DNA from: Larus michahellis
Lineage: Eukaryota > Chordata > Aves > Charadriiformes > Laridae
Length of the DNA stretch: 64,000 bases
Assembly: GCF_964199755.1 (NCBI RefSeq)
Contig: NC_133914.1
Span: 1,674,001 to 1,738,000, forward strand
Direction of reading: 5' to 3'
Of the stretch, positions 10,101 through 21,359 are shown one piece after another (positions within the stretch are counted from its first letter, which is position 1; each line of letters begins with the position of its first letter). The notes under the pieces are model-generated. The model worked only from the letters and a program-made list of their open reading frames with translations, was not told the DNA's origin and searched no databases. Position numbers and translations under genes: made by a program.

Positions 10101-12519
10101 GTGTCCTCCCGGGGCAGCCCGAGGTGACAGGGACACCCCGGGACCCGTCACCCACCCCTGCGTGTGGTCATGCCACCCACCCGGGAGGTGCCAGGGTACC
10201 GGGACACCCCCGGGATGGATGCAGCCCCCGGGGCCTAGCTTCTCCCCTGGCAAAGCAGGGGCCACCAGCTCCCGCCCGCCCGCCGAGCCCCTCGCACCTC
10301 ACCGTGTAATTTGCTAATAATAATAATTACGGCACGCGCAGGTTAGAAGTGCGGCGGCACAATAACCTGGTTAATGCCAAGCAGCGTGTGGCACCTGCCA
10401 GGCTCTGTGCCCTGCTGGCCCCGAAGCCACCCGCCACACCGCGTGGGAGCCCCTGCCCAACTTGCAGGGGGACACAGCCCACATGGGGGGACACAGGCAC
10501 CTGGAGCGGGTTTTGAAGCAGCCGTGCCCTGGCGTTTTGTGTCCACGTCCCAGCGCTGTGCTCCTTAGCCAGGACAGCTGTCCCCAGCGGTCACACCGTC
10601 AGTCACCCATCAGGATGGCTGGGGCTGGAGGACACGAGTGTTTCCCCAGGGTGGCACAGGGCAGTGGGACAGCAGGATGCTGCAGGGACAGCGAGGCCGG
10701 ATCTGGGCCCTGCTGCGGCTCTGCAGAGCTGCCCCCATCTCGGGGTGCTCCGCTCAGCAGCCCCATGGCCCCCACCCCTGCCGCCCCCCACTGAACAGTC
10801 CCTTCTCCTGGACACTCCGCCAGGCCAGAGCCGGAGCTGGGGCCGCCCCACCCCTGGCATGCAGAGAGCCCCCGAAAAGTCCTGCTGGCCCCCAGGGGGG
10901 GTGAGCCCCCATCCCCATCCCTCGCCCAGCCCCGCGGTGCCCTCATTGCTATCAGCATGGCTGCTGCATGCGGGGAGCGGAGCTCTGCCCACCTCCCTCA
11001 GCAGTTACATAAAGGGATTAAAATTTAATATGAACTTCAAAAGGGGAACAAGCGGGTGGTCGAGGACGGCTGGGCCAGGGCTGGGTGCGGAGCAGGGGCA
11101 CCCTTGGCCATGCCCTGTGGCACACAGAGACCAGCTCCGTCCGGCCCAGCCCATGGGCACGGCTGCACAGAACCAGAGCAAAGCGCCTGGGCACCGCGGG
11201 CACCCCAGCGTCCTGCAAGCCCACCCCACGTTAACTGTGCCAGGGTCTCCCTGAGTCAGGAAGGTGAACTATTCCCATGGCACATGGAGACCCCGGCACC
11301 CTGGACCTGCCCTTGCCCCACTGTGTCGCCTGCCCACCAGGCACGGCATCTCCCGACCGTCCCGGTGCCCGGCTGCCACCCTGCCAGTGCCATGCTGGTG
11401 GTCCCCAGGCTGCCCATCTCCTCCTCCTCCATCCGCTTCTTTCCCAGGCACCGGTGGGTTGGAGCATGCCAGAGAGCAGCCCTGTGCTGGGGGGTGAGAC
11501 CCCCAGATGGGGGGCAGCTGATGCACCCTGTCCCCCCTGTCCCCTGTCACTGTCCCCCCCTGCCCCTGACTGCCCCAGAGCTGCTCAGCACCCGCTGCTC
11601 CCATCCGTGCAGCGCCGGGGAGCGGGGCTGCGGTGGCAGCAGGAACCAGCCAGGGCTGGGAAAACACCATCTTCCACCCACGCAGCCGCCCACGGCCCTG
11701 CGCTGGCTCCGCCGCCCCCGCCGCGCAGCGGGGCTCGCCGGGAAGGTGGGCGGCAGGCGTGGGGCTGGGGGCTGCGCTGCGCCCACCATGGCCACCCACC
11801 CGCGGGCAGGGGACGGGGCAGGGGGGAGCAGGGCCCAGCAGCCCCTGGTGCAGGAGCCGCCCTGGCGCAGGCTGGGGCTGCAGGAGCAGGGCCGAGCCAT
11901 GGCCAGGGCTGCGGGGCCGGGGCTGGGGGGGCCGGGGGCTTCCCCACATTCAGCCTTGCCCCATGGCGCAGGAGCGGCTGGCACTGCTCGGTGTGCAGCG
12001 CAGGCGGCCGCCAGCAAAGAGACTGAGGAAGGGGAAGCCTTTGGCTCATTAATGTTTAATCCTGTCTGAGAGCAGGCAGGATTTGGGCATGCTGCGGGAC
12101 AGGACCGGCCACGGGACCCCAAAGAGCTCCCCCAGGGCAGCCACAGGTGTCTTTGATCATGCATGTCTCCTGATGGAGACCCCTGGGAGGGGACAGGGCC
12201 CTCCCTGGGCATCCCTCCCCATCCTGTCCCACCACGGCTCAGCGCCCCCCCCGCACAGCAGCGCTGCCTCCCCTCGCCAGGCGAACCACCCTCCCAGCGC
12301 CTGCAAACGCAGAGGGCAGGATCCATGTGTGAACGGAAACCGTGGGCTCGTGAGCGCGTGGGGATGCACAGAATGATGAAGGCTGGGAGGCGGAGGGGGG
12401 TGCACAAAGCCAGAGCTCCCCCCACGCTGCTCTCCATCTCTATCCTGGCGCCAGGGACCCCATCCCACCAGGACCGTGGCACCGGGGCAGCTGGGGGCAG
12501 GACTCCCGTGCCCAGCCCG
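10100..12519. other. Intergenic, GC-rich, with three AT-rich islands
   Basis: No gene is seen. AT-rich patches lie at 10305-10385 (GCTAATAATAATAATTACGG, GGTTAATGCC), 10985-11055 (GGGATTAAAATTTAATATG) and 12035-12070 (GGCTCATTAATGTTTAATCC). The last patch contains TTTAAT on the plus strand, read as ATTAAA on the minus strand, which is the nearest candidate poly(A) signal for the receptor gene at 12520. The remainder is GC-rich unique sequence without recognisable elements. Confidence 0.5.
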
Positions 12520-13524
12520 CTATGAGGAGGTGAAGGAGGACGCACGGACGCTGGGCACGGGCCCGGCAGGGGCCGGGGGGGAGAGTGGGAGGCACCGGCC
12601 GATCTTGCGCAGGGTCCGTGCCAGGTCGGCGCGGAAGCGTCGGATGGAGAAGCAGTAGACGAGGGGGTCGAGGCAGCTGTTGAGGCTGAGCAGGGCCACG
12701 CTCAGCGTGTGCAGCACGTCCAGGACGGAAGGGGGGCCGCAGGGCGGCACGGAGGGCCGGCTGCCCACCCAGGGGGCCAGCGTGAGGTGGTAGGGGGCCA
12801 CGCAGACCACGAAGACCAGCAGCATCCCCAGCACCATGGCACGTGCCTGCTGCCGGTGGGAGCCTGGCGAGGCGGCGGTGGGCACCGAGAGCACCCAGGC
12901 GATGGAGGCGTAGGTGCCCAGCACCACCAGGAAGGCGGCGGCAAAGAAGCCCACCATGGCGTAGGCGTATGCCCGCTGCCGGCCATGCTGCTCGAAGCAG
13001 GCGGTGGCCCCGGCACGGGTGGGGAAGGTCTGTCGGGTGGCCAGGGTGGGCACAGCGCAGCCCAGTCCCAGTAGCCAAGCCAGGGCACAGGCCAGCGCGG
13101 CCCCCCGGTGCCCCGTCAGCGGCAGCTCCCGCCGCGCCGCCCGCACCGCGCAGTACCGGTTGAAGCTGATGAGCGCCATGAAGGTGATGGCGCTGTAGGT
13201 CGCCAGGTAGTAGGCGGCCCCGGCCAAGCGGCAAGTGGCCTCCGAGAGCAGCCAGTCCCCCCCAGCCAGGTAGTAGGGGATCCAGAGGGGCAGGGTGAGG
13301 TTGAAGAGGATGTCAGCCAGCGTGAGGTTGATGAGGTAGATGCGGATGGCCTTCCTCACCTTGCCGCTCTGCAGGAAGACCAGCAAGGCCACCAGGTTGC
13401 CTGGCAGCCCCACGCACAGCACCAGGCAGTAGACGGCGGGCACCAGCACGAACTGCACCGGGTCGCTGGGCACGCACTCGCCGGGGTGTCCCGTCGGCAG
13501 CGGCCCTGGCGCCGAGCCGTTCAT
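12520..13524 (-). CDS. Class A GPCR, platelet-activating factor receptor-like
   Basis: A 334-residue seven-transmembrane receptor in one coding exon. Visible landmarks: an N-glycosylation site at residues 2-4 (NGS); TM1 with GLPGNLVALL; TM2 with NLTLADILF; the TM3 cysteine in ATCRLAG pairing with the loop cysteine in ACFEQHG; FNRYCAV in place of DRY; CVAPYH in TM6; and DPLVYCF in place of NPxxY. The Asn at the DRY position, the CFE(Q/H) loop, the TM6 Cys-x-x-Pro-(Y/H)-His pattern and DPxxYCF match my memory of the PAF receptor better than any other family, so a lipid-mediator, Gi/Gq-coupled role at the plasma membrane is inferred. It is not the expected PTAFR locus, so I call it a paralogue. 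The start follows a TTCACAG acceptor at 13535-13534, nine bases upstream of the ATG. An in-frame upstream ATG at 13671 lies across that acceptor and is rejected. A C-tail cysteine (GRC) may be palmitoylated. Confidence 0.8.
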   Translation of the reverse strand: MNGSAPGPLPTGHPGECVPSDPVQFVLVPAVYCLVLCVGLPGNLVALLVFLQSGKVRKAIRIYLINLTLADILFNLTLPLWIPYYLAGGDWLLSEATCRLAGAAYYLATYSAITFMALISFNRYCAVRAARRELPLTGHRGAALACALAWLLGLGCAVPTLATRQTFPTRAGATACFEQHGRQRAYAYAMVGFFAAAFLVVLGTYASIAWVLSVPTAASPGSHRQQARAMVLGMLLVFVVCVAPYHLTLAPWVGSRPSVPPCGPPSVLDVLHTLSVALLSLNSCLDPLVYCFSIRRFRADLARTLRKIGRCLPLSPPAPAGPVPSVRASSFTSS

Positions 13525-13533
13525 CCCAGGCTC

Positions 13534-15640
13534 CTGTGAAGATGGGTGGACAGTCAGTGGCACGGCCCCAAACACAGCCTTCGAGGGACAGGGAAGGGAC
13601 ATTGACCCAGACAGGACCTCTCCGGCTGGCGCCTGCGGTAGCTGCTGGGCACCGGAGGCGGAGCCCCCCATGGAGATGCCGTCATCAGGGGCTCAGCCTT
13701 CAACGGCTCCTCTCAGGAGACGGGGGGCTGTGGGACCCCCTCCCAGCCCAACCCCAGCCACATCCCCCCACACCACATGGGAGCCCAGGGGCCACCAGCA
13801 GCCACCCGGCCAGGGCTCTCCGGGGAGTGGCAGGCGCAGCTGCGCGGCAGCCAAAGGGCAGAGCTGCGGCCGGCGGCACCCGGAGGTGCTGCACCGGCTC
13901 CAGCCGGCAGCTGCGGGGCTTAACACCTCCCACGCCACCGCGTGCCTACGGGGGCCACCCGGCCCCCAGCCCACTCCCAGCACCCCGAATCCCCCCCCGC
14001 AGTGCACCCTTGGGAAGTCACCCACCGGCTCAGCATGCACCAGAGTGGAGAGACCCCGGCGCGGGGTGGGGGTACGAGCATGGGGCCGGCAGCCCCCCTG
14101 TGCCCCCCAGCCCTGCGTGAGGCAGGTTTGCCGCCCTGCTGGTTGCTGGTCCTGGCCGTGGAAAACCACGTTGTGATGAACAGCTGTATCCCAGGGCTGC
14201 AGCTATTTCACCTCCCGTCAGCACCTGCCCACACCTCGCCAACGGCACTGAGTCACCCAGCGGGTGTTTTCCAGCACGGCAGGGCCGGATTCGGCACATG
14301 CAGCACCCAGCGCCGGGCTGAGGCACAGAGGGATGAGCTGCCGAGCCTGGGGGGGACTCAGGGCTCATCCCAGTGCGCTTCGGTTGTCCTGCAGAGTCAG
14401 CGCAGACCCCCAAGGAGCCCTCGGCTCCCTCAATGGTCCCCCTTTCCTCTTCCTTCCCCCACCCCTGTTTGCAGGGGGGATGCTCCATCTCACCCATGCT
14501 GAGCCGGTTACTTACCCCACCGGGTCAGGCTGGACCAGCTGCGTCCCCTCCGGCTGCTCCTCGCGCTCTGATCCAGCCAGGCTGGGGAAGGCTTTAAGTG
14601 CTGGGGGTAGGCAGGGGCTGCCTGATCCCCCCCTGCCATCCCAAGCCCCCGTGGAGGTTAGTGCCTGCCGGAGGGCAGCTGGAGCAGGGAGAGCACCTGC
14701 GTGTGTATGTAATGGGGGATTCCCTGCTGGAGCCAAGCTAAGACCCCCTGCGCCGGCTGACGGGGCTGGGGGCATGTGGGGGTGGCCGGACAGACCGGTA
14801 CCAGCACGGCTTGCCCCGCTGTGTGCCCCCAGCCCTGTCTAGGACCATTTCCCAGGGCCTTTTTCCCCACCCACGCCAGGATGAAAGCGGCGGAGGGTCA
14901 AGTTTCTGCACCCAGCAGCTGGGGGAAAAGGGGAATGCCCTGAAAGGGATCAAAGCTGGAATCTGCCTCCCCCTGGCCCTTAGTGCTTTTGTTGGCTTCA
15001 AAGCTGGATTTAGGGGGAGCAGCACGCTGGGCCCCCCCACGCTCTGTGAGCATGCCACTCGCTGCTTTGCATGGTCCTGCAATTTGTGGATACTCCTCTG
15101 GGACATCAAGGGTGCCAACCCACAGTGGTTCAGGTCCCGCTCGGGGTACGGGGGTGTTGTACCCCCTCTGCTCATCCCAAGACAGCCAGTGTCCCCCCAC
15201 AGCCATCCCGGCCACCTTGCTGGTGCTGCACTGGGTTCAAATCTTGGGGTTCATCCATGGGGTTGGCTGTGCTCATCCAGGGTGAGGGAGGGGTCCCTGT
15301 GGTGTAGGGCCCCACTGGAGCAAGACCCCCAAAAGTACATGCCTGCCCATGCACAGGGTTTGGGGGGGTCGCACTGCTGCTGTCCCCCTCCGGGATGTGC
15401 AGCAAGTGGCCTGGCACATTGCTGGGTGTCTCCAGGCGGCTGGGGGGGTCCTGGCCCCGTGCGGGCTCTCCCTGACGGCTGTCTGGCTCCGCGCCAGCTG
15501 CCAGCAGCTCCCGCCTGTCCCCAGTCCTTGTCCCCATGCGCTGCTCTGGGGGACCAGGGCCTCCAGACCCAGGACAACCCCTCAGCCCCCACAGCTCAGC
15601 ATGGGGGGAAGCAGAAATAAACAGGGGAGGCAAAACATGA
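13534..15640. other. Intergenic region upstream of the receptor gene
   Basis: GC-rich sequence that must hold any untranslated 5' exon and promoter of the minus-strand receptor at 12520-13524, because a 3' splice site immediately precedes its start codon. I could not place the upstream exon with confidence. No other gene, repeat or RNA is recognised. Confidence 0.45.
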
Positions 15641-15652
15641 AAAACAAGAGGC

Positions 15653-15658
15653 TTTATT
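15653..15658 (-). terminator. Poly(A) signal of TMEM35B
   Basis: AATAAA on the minus strand, about 330 bases downstream of the TMEM35B stop codon. It is the first canonical signal after the stop, so it is the likely end of the message. Confidence 0.6.
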
Positions 15659-15984
15659 CCAAAATATGAAAGCCCCCAGAAAAGCAGAGCCAACCCCAGC
15701 CCGGTGTGGCTGAACACCGTGAAGGGATGGCCACCTTTGTGCGAGTTTAGCAATGAAGCTGCTGGAGCGGTGGCAGTGCCACGGCGGTGCCACGGCCACC
15801 GTCCCACAGCACCAGCCCGGGTCCCGCAGTGTGGGGACAACCAGCACCGGGGTCCCCAGCAGCGGTAGGAGAGGACACACCGTGCACCAGCAGCAAGTTA
15901 CCTCACAGGACTTGATGCCGTTCACGAAAATATCATAGGGCATCGCTTCCCGCTGGCCGAGCCGTCCATCCTTCCTGCCTCCAG

Positions 15985-17055
15985 TCACTCGAACTTGGGC
16001 TTGGGGGGGTCCGCGTGCCCGCGGATGTTGAGCAGCAGGAGGAGGCCGAGGCAGAGGGTGGCGGGGGCACACATGGCCAGGGGCTCCCGCAGCACCAGCA
16101 GCGTGTAGATGGCACCTGGGCAAGGAGCAGAGTGTGCAGATGGGGGTCCCTGCCCAAGGGTCCCCCGAGACCCCGCACAGGGTGGTGGGCACCCGCTCGC
16201 TCTCACCGATCATGATGACGCTGAGGATGAAGTTGCTGATCTCCTGCAGGAGTTGGGGCCCGAAGGCCAGCAGCAGCCCGGCCACCACCTCCACCCAGCC
16301 CACCACCTCCAGGTACCGGCCCGGCTCTGGTGCGAACCCGAACTCCTTCAGGGGAAAGACCTCGGCGAACCGCACAAACTCCGACTTCTGGGAAGGGTGG
16401 GAGGAGAGCGGAGCTGCCCTGAGCCTGGGGCTGGGGGGCACAGCCCCTCCGGCAAGGGCTGCTCCACTCAGTCCCGCGCCCCGGAAAGGCTCTGCCCTGC
16501 ATCCCGGGGGGCTCAGGCTTGCTCACCCCGAAGGGCTCAGCCCTGCACCCCAGCACCCCAACCTGCTCACCTCCCCCCGCGAGGGCTCAGCCCTGCACCC
16601 CGGCACCCCGACAGGCTCAGCCTCTCCCCCACAAAGGCTCTGCCCTGCACCCCAAAGTGCTCAGCCCTGCACCCCAACCTGGTCACCTCCCCCACTAAGG
16701 GCTCAGCCCTGCACCCCAGCACCCCGATGGGCTCAGCCATGCACCCCAAATTGCTCACCCCAGTTCCCCAACCTGCCCGTCCCCTCTCTCAAGGGCTCAT
16801 CCCTGCCCCCCAGAGTGCTCATCCCCCCCCCGCCCCAGGGCCCACCCCGGCACCGCGGGGTCTCGGTCCCGCACCCCCCGAACCAGCCCAGCCCCGGCCG
16901 CTCGCCCCTCCCCGCCCGGCCGCCCCCTCGGCCGCCCCCGCGCTCACCATGTGCCGGTGCAGGTCGGCCGAGAGCTGCTCCGAGAGCTTCACGGCGCCCG
17001 TCAGCAGGAAGAAGAGCCCGAGCAGGACGCGGAGGGCGGTGAACGCCGCCGCCAT
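15985..17055 (-). CDS. TMEM35B: TMEM35B, small four-helix membrane protein
   Basis: Three coding exons join to a 139-residue protein: 16948-17055, 16207-16387 and 15985-16115, with donors GTGAGC and GTGAGA and acceptors CCCAG and GCCCAG. The frame is continuous across both junctions. The protein has an N-terminal hydrophobic segment (VLLGLFFLLTGAVKL), the family block FAEVFPLKEFG, GWVEVVAGLLLAFGPQLLQE, a third hydrophobic segment and CLGLLLLLNI near the C-terminus. It matches my recall of human TMEM35B (also called ZMYM6NB) in order and length, though it ends shortly after the last helix (PPKPKFE), so the C-tail is shorter. TMEM35 proteins are DoxX-like four-helix membrane proteins; TMEM35A (NACHO) is a receptor chaperone, but the role of TMEM35B is not established. 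Its place and strand beside SFPQ fit human gene order. The start codon sits in a CpG-rich promoter (CCGCCATGGC). Confidence 0.93.
16480..16830. repeat. Minisatellite in TMEM35B intron 1
   Basis: Imperfect tandem copies of a GC-rich unit built on GGGCTCAGCCCTGCACCCC, followed by variable spacers such as AGCACCCCAACCTGCTCACC. At least six recognisable copies occur, with unit length varying between about 30 and 60 bases. It lies wholly within the intron between coding exons 1 and 2. The variable unit length suggests an old, unstable array. Confidence 0.7.
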
Positions 17056-18400
17056 GGCGGGGACGGGCGGGGACGGGGGCGGGCGGCGCGGGGCGGGGCG
17101 GCCCTGCACGGATCGGGCCCCGTGCGCGGCCCCTGGCCCCGGCCCCCCCCGGAGGCTGGAACAGAGAGGGACATGCGGGGGCAGGCAGGGGCAGGGATCC
17201 CCCTCCAGCCGCGGGGTGCTGCCGGGGCAGGGAGTGCTCAGATCTGCAGCTTCACCCCCCCCGCGGCCGGCACCATCCTCCTGCCAAACTAGAGCTGGGT
17301 GAAAAACAAAAAAAGGGGGGAAACTCCCCCAAACCCCGCAGCTGGGGCTTTGTGGGCGCCATAAGCGGGTCGAGCTCGGTGCCAGCAAAGGGTCGGTGGC
17401 TCTGGGTGGCCGCGGCACGGGCAGGGGCGCCGGGAGCCCCGCGGGGTCGGGGACCGAGCCGGTGACGGGGCAGCAGCAGCGGGGGTTTGTTGTGGCTCCA
17501 GGGAGGCCCGGCCGGGCACCGCCCGGTCCCGCGTCACCGCCTGCGCCGGCACCGCGCGGCACGCACCGGGAACAGCGGCCCCGGAGGGGCGAGAGCCAGC
17601 GCCCAGCGGAGCCACCGGGCACTGGCGTTACGGGAACTCAAGTGGAAATGTTTTTTTTAACGCTAATAAATCGTGAAAGAGCAGGAACCGTTTCTCTGGC
17701 AGCACCGGGAGCACCGCCGGCCTGCACCAGCACCGACCCCGGCACAGCGGCTTTACCGGGTTGCGGCAGCGCTATTTTTACTCCTGGCAGCACATGGGTC
17801 CCTGGCGCTGCGGGGAGAGACGCAGCGAGCGCAGCCGAGGAGCCGCTCGCGGGATCCTGCTCCGGCAGGATGATAAACAGCAACAGGCCAGGGCAGGCTC
17901 CAGCCCTTCCTGCCTCGGGAAGTCCCTTGGGGGAAAAAGGATTAAAAGAATACGAAGACCAAACCCATCCTGAACAGATTGCGGCAGCCCAGCGACCTCA
18001 TGCCTGCAGCGCAGGGTTGTGGCTGCCCTGCGCCGGTGTTGCCAGAGGGAGCCTTCGTCACCACTGCCGGGGGACACCCACCCCCAAAACCCTCCTCTTT
18101 GGGCTCAAAAAGCAGCAGCTCCTTTCTCCAGTACTGTCGTTTCAGCCCTACCACAGAGCAGACGGGCCAGGACAGAGGGGTTTTTTTGTGCAAACATTGC
18201 AAAACCATTTCACAGCGTGTTTGCGTTCCCTGGTTGGCTGGCGCCAAGCCCAGTGCCATTGACGGGCTCCCGGTCACCGTCCTGCCCGGGGTCACGCCAC
18301 CCACGCCATTCCCAAGCCCTGGCACAGCACCAGGGGGCTCGAGGCCCCCCACAGCAGAGGGACACGATGGCAGATAAACACTGCTGCCTGCCTGGTACCG
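17056..18400. other. TMEM35B promoter region and GC-rich intergenic DNA
   Basis: The first 150 bases are CpG-rich and should contain the TMEM35B promoter on the minus strand (GC boxes GGGGCGGGGC near 17090). The rest is GC-rich unique sequence with no recognised gene or element. Confidence 0.45.
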
Positions 18401-19949
18401 CACTCTCACCGTCCTTGTGGTATCTCGTGTTTTTTTAATTACAGGAGCTACTTAAGAGTAATCAAACATTTGGCAGAACCAGGTAAAACGTCTGTGCCAG
18501 CCACCCACCAGGTGATGAGAAGGGCCAGCACCAAAAATATCAGGGGGCTTTTTGCCATTCTCCAAAACACATCCCATTTCTAAACAGCAAAATGCAGTTT
18601 GTTATAAAGGGAGTTGTAGGAGGGTGAAGTTCAGCACTTGGAACATGGGAATCACATCCAGGCTGGAACAGTGTCACATAGGAAGCAGCTCATGCTGCAA
18701 CAGTGGAAAGGAAACTAGGACAAGTTACTGGAAAATAACAGAATTTGAGAGGAAAAAAGGCTGCATAAGGCTGCAGGAGCTGTGGAGACAAAGCCACTGA
18801 ACCCCAGCCCCTCGCAGTGCAGCTATTGAGGAACCACAAAAACTCTTCTCGCTGAAATCTGGACAATAACATGAAGTCACATCAGAGATAAGCACCTCAG
18901 GTTACCCCGTACCCCATCGCTTGACTGCATGAAAAAGTGAAAAGCAGCAGCAAGCAGCTTTTAATGCAGCATTAAAAACATTCCTCTGTTACGAAAACTT
19001 CCTGAGAGGGAAGTAAACAACCCAAAGCCCAAGACATTCCCGGCTGGGATTTAAAGCACAGGTAAGCCGTGTTCCAGGCAGGCACTGATCCTGTGCCCTT
19101 GGACAGCCAGACGTGTCCCAAGGATTTCATGACTTCGCCACATTAAATCCAATTTATTTTGGTCTTTCTAGTCTGGCAAGGCAGTTCCCAGCCAAACATT
19201 CGTGGCTCCTCATGCTGCAGGGGAAAACCTTGTTAGAGCACAGCTGTATGCACACAGCCTGCTGCCGGCGGAGTTTAACACATTGAACTACCTGGTCTTT
19301 AAACAAAGACTAGTATTTAATAAATGACAGCATGAACCACCTATGTGCACAGCTGTCCAAAGCCATACGAACCACGGTAACTTGTGCTGTAAAAACTAAA
19401 CCCAGCACTTCTCTGGCTTCCCAAGAACTCTAATTTCAGCATCTCAGGCTTAATTACTACAGTCATCACCAAGAAAATTATTAAAAACCAACCAGGCAAT
19501 GTAAACATTTAAAATTCTGTGATGTAAGAATACAGCAGTACACAGGACTCCAGCTGGGGGAAGGAATGGGTGAAACTTCCAGAAATACAGTAATTTATTA
19601 AAAAAAAAATTAAGCTAGTAATTTTGCAAAAGTTCCTACAGCTGCACGCAGGTCAGGGCTACAGGTAGCCTGGACCTGGAGCATTTGAACTCCAAGGGGA
19701 AGCCCATGGCACAATCCCAGCAGGAAAAAAATACTGTATTAGGTATTTTTCAGGTTTTTACTGGTTATGAGTGGTTATCTTTCATGTGCTTGTTGCAGTA
19801 CAGAGCAGGACCCAACGACCCCAGCCCTCCCAGCATGGTCTGTGGCCCTTCTACAGCCTCATCTGTGTCAGTTTCTCAAACTCATCTGCACCACTTTATG
19901 CTGAACAGATCGCTTACTCATTGTATACACTCTACAATAAAACACAAGT

Positions 19950-20033
19950 CATTTATAAAAAAGTTTAAATATTTTATTTTTTTAAATTGTATGTTCCTGG
20001 CTCCTCTTCACTGCATTCAGACTTCTTCTTCTT
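19950..20033 (-). other. Candidate distal last exon (acceptor plus poly(A) signal)
   Basis: On the minus strand a pyrimidine-rich acceptor (GCTTTGCACTTGCAG) ends at 20034. About 55 bases on comes AATAAA (19973-19978), followed by a GT-rich stretch (TTGTGTTTTATTGT) of the kind needed for cleavage. This is the best-formed terminal exon in the AT-rich domain. In its first frame it reads 19 codons to a stop; in the frame carried from the upstream exon-like segment it reads EEEEV then stop. It could be the distal alternative 3' end of SFPQ or of an unknown transcript. Confidence 0.35.
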
Positions 20034-20374
20034 CTGCAAGTGCAAAGCACACAGTTAGCAAGAACATTAAAAACGCCAGCAGAAACCACACGTGATGACA
20101 CGAAAAGGGAACAAGTGCATCACAACAGGTCATGCACCTGGCACATGTTCTCTAGGAGCCCAAGTTCTCATCAGAGATTTGAGATTAAATGACCAGCATT
20201 CACATTTTCATCTACTTTATAAATGTCAAAGATCTGAAATGGCTTTGTTCTACCATCCTAGAAACAAGAGCAGCGGTGACAAATCACATACCATTCAACA
20301 GGAATTCACCAACTGAATCTCACCGGCTTCATGTCTTGCAGGTTCACTTGGGGCATATCTGAGCAGTTACTTAC

Positions 20375-20432
20375 CCATCACTCGTGACTTAAGGTACTTT
20401 GCATGTTGCTCCTCACACAAGATTTTAAACAT
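20375..20432 (-). other. Exon-like segment with consensus donor
   Basis: A 58-base minus-strand segment preceded by CATCAG and followed by GATGG|GTAAGTAA. One frame is open throughout and continues upstream of the acceptor. The donor is strong and the acceptor weak, with few pyrimidines. Possible internal exon of an extended SFPQ 3' transcript. Confidence 0.25.
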
Positions 20433-20956
20433 CTGATGTTCCCCCGTGTAGTTTTAGTGGTAAGTTAGAGGGAAAATGTCATTAATTCCAGCTCTGCAAG
20501 TTAGTTTATTTCCCTAAATTGCTATCCGCTTGTGCTCTTGTATTTCCTAATTCATCTTCCAGGTTATTTTGAAAGTTCAATGTTCATTAAAATATTTCAG
20601 AAGAGTAGCTTTTTAGCAACTTTTAGTTAGATTAACATTAGAGAAGCAACTGCTCTATTGTTCCCTGCTGACAATCACCCATGCCATTCGCTGGAACCTA
20701 AATGTAGAAATGGTTATTTCTTGTTTGACCACCTATAGCATTCAGAGGACAGAGTTTATTTGATGCCGCCGCAGGGCTGAAAAGCCTCAAACAATGGTTA
20801 TGTGTTAGCTCTAACAAAGGCAAGATACAGAAATTTTATATAACACTGAGATTAATGAAGGGCAAATTTCAGGCAAGAACGACATAATACATCACAGGGT
20901 GACAGGCTACCGAGCTCCTACGGCAGTATAAGGACACCAACAACTCACTTGCTCAC

Positions 20957-21018
20957 TTGTCATCTTGGTCCCTCCACGTATCACTGGGCATCGTGCTGGA
21001 TGTGCTCATGCTCAGCTC
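20957..21018 (-). other. Exon-like segment with good splice sites
   Basis: A 62-base minus-strand segment preceded by TTTTTCCAGTTCAG and followed by ACAA|GTGAGC. One frame is open throughout (it begins ELSMSTSS). Joining it to the segment at 20375 does not keep that frame open, so if it is an exon it is probably untranslated. Confidence 0.25.
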
Positions 21019-21314
21019 CTGAACTGGAAAAACATTCCGAAGTTATACTCACAGTGATTTTGAAATCTTTTGTACAGACCCACATCTAGAAAGCTATTTT
21101 TAACCCCTGCTGTCAAGGTATCAAAGCCCAGGTGGAGTCTGGGTGTTAATCCCCCAGCTCAACAGACAGCAGGTACCTGGTTTTACCCTACACATTTCAC
21201 ATATACCGATTTCTCAATATTCTCTGATTCACACGTACTCAGTGACTGAACATCAAGTGTCCAGAACCCTTTATTATTTCACCCATTCAGAACAAGACCA
21301 GAAGTTATGCTTAC

Positions 21315-21359
21315 TTCCCATGGATGAGCACTCCGGTTTCACTCAGCTTTCATCTTCAC
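21315..21359 (-). other. Exon-like segment, 45 bases
   Basis: Preceded on the minus strand by TTATCCTTTAG and followed by GGGAA|GTAAGC. All three frames contain a stop, so it could only be an untranslated or message-destabilising exon. Confidence 0.2.

Noticed and set aside
8722-10317. 531-codon plus-strand open frame across the CpG island
   Set aside because: Stop codons are rare in such GC-rich DNA; overlapping frames of similar length exist on the minus strand. Treated as a promoter CpG island.
13525-13671. Upstream in-frame ATG extending the GPCR by 49 codons
   Set aside because: The extension crosses a good acceptor (CATCTTCACAG) and lacks the features of a receptor N-terminus. It is more likely untranslated or intronic.
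20092-20180. Possible C/D-box snoRNA (GTGATGA near 20092)
   Set aside because: No D box or terminal stem at the right distance.
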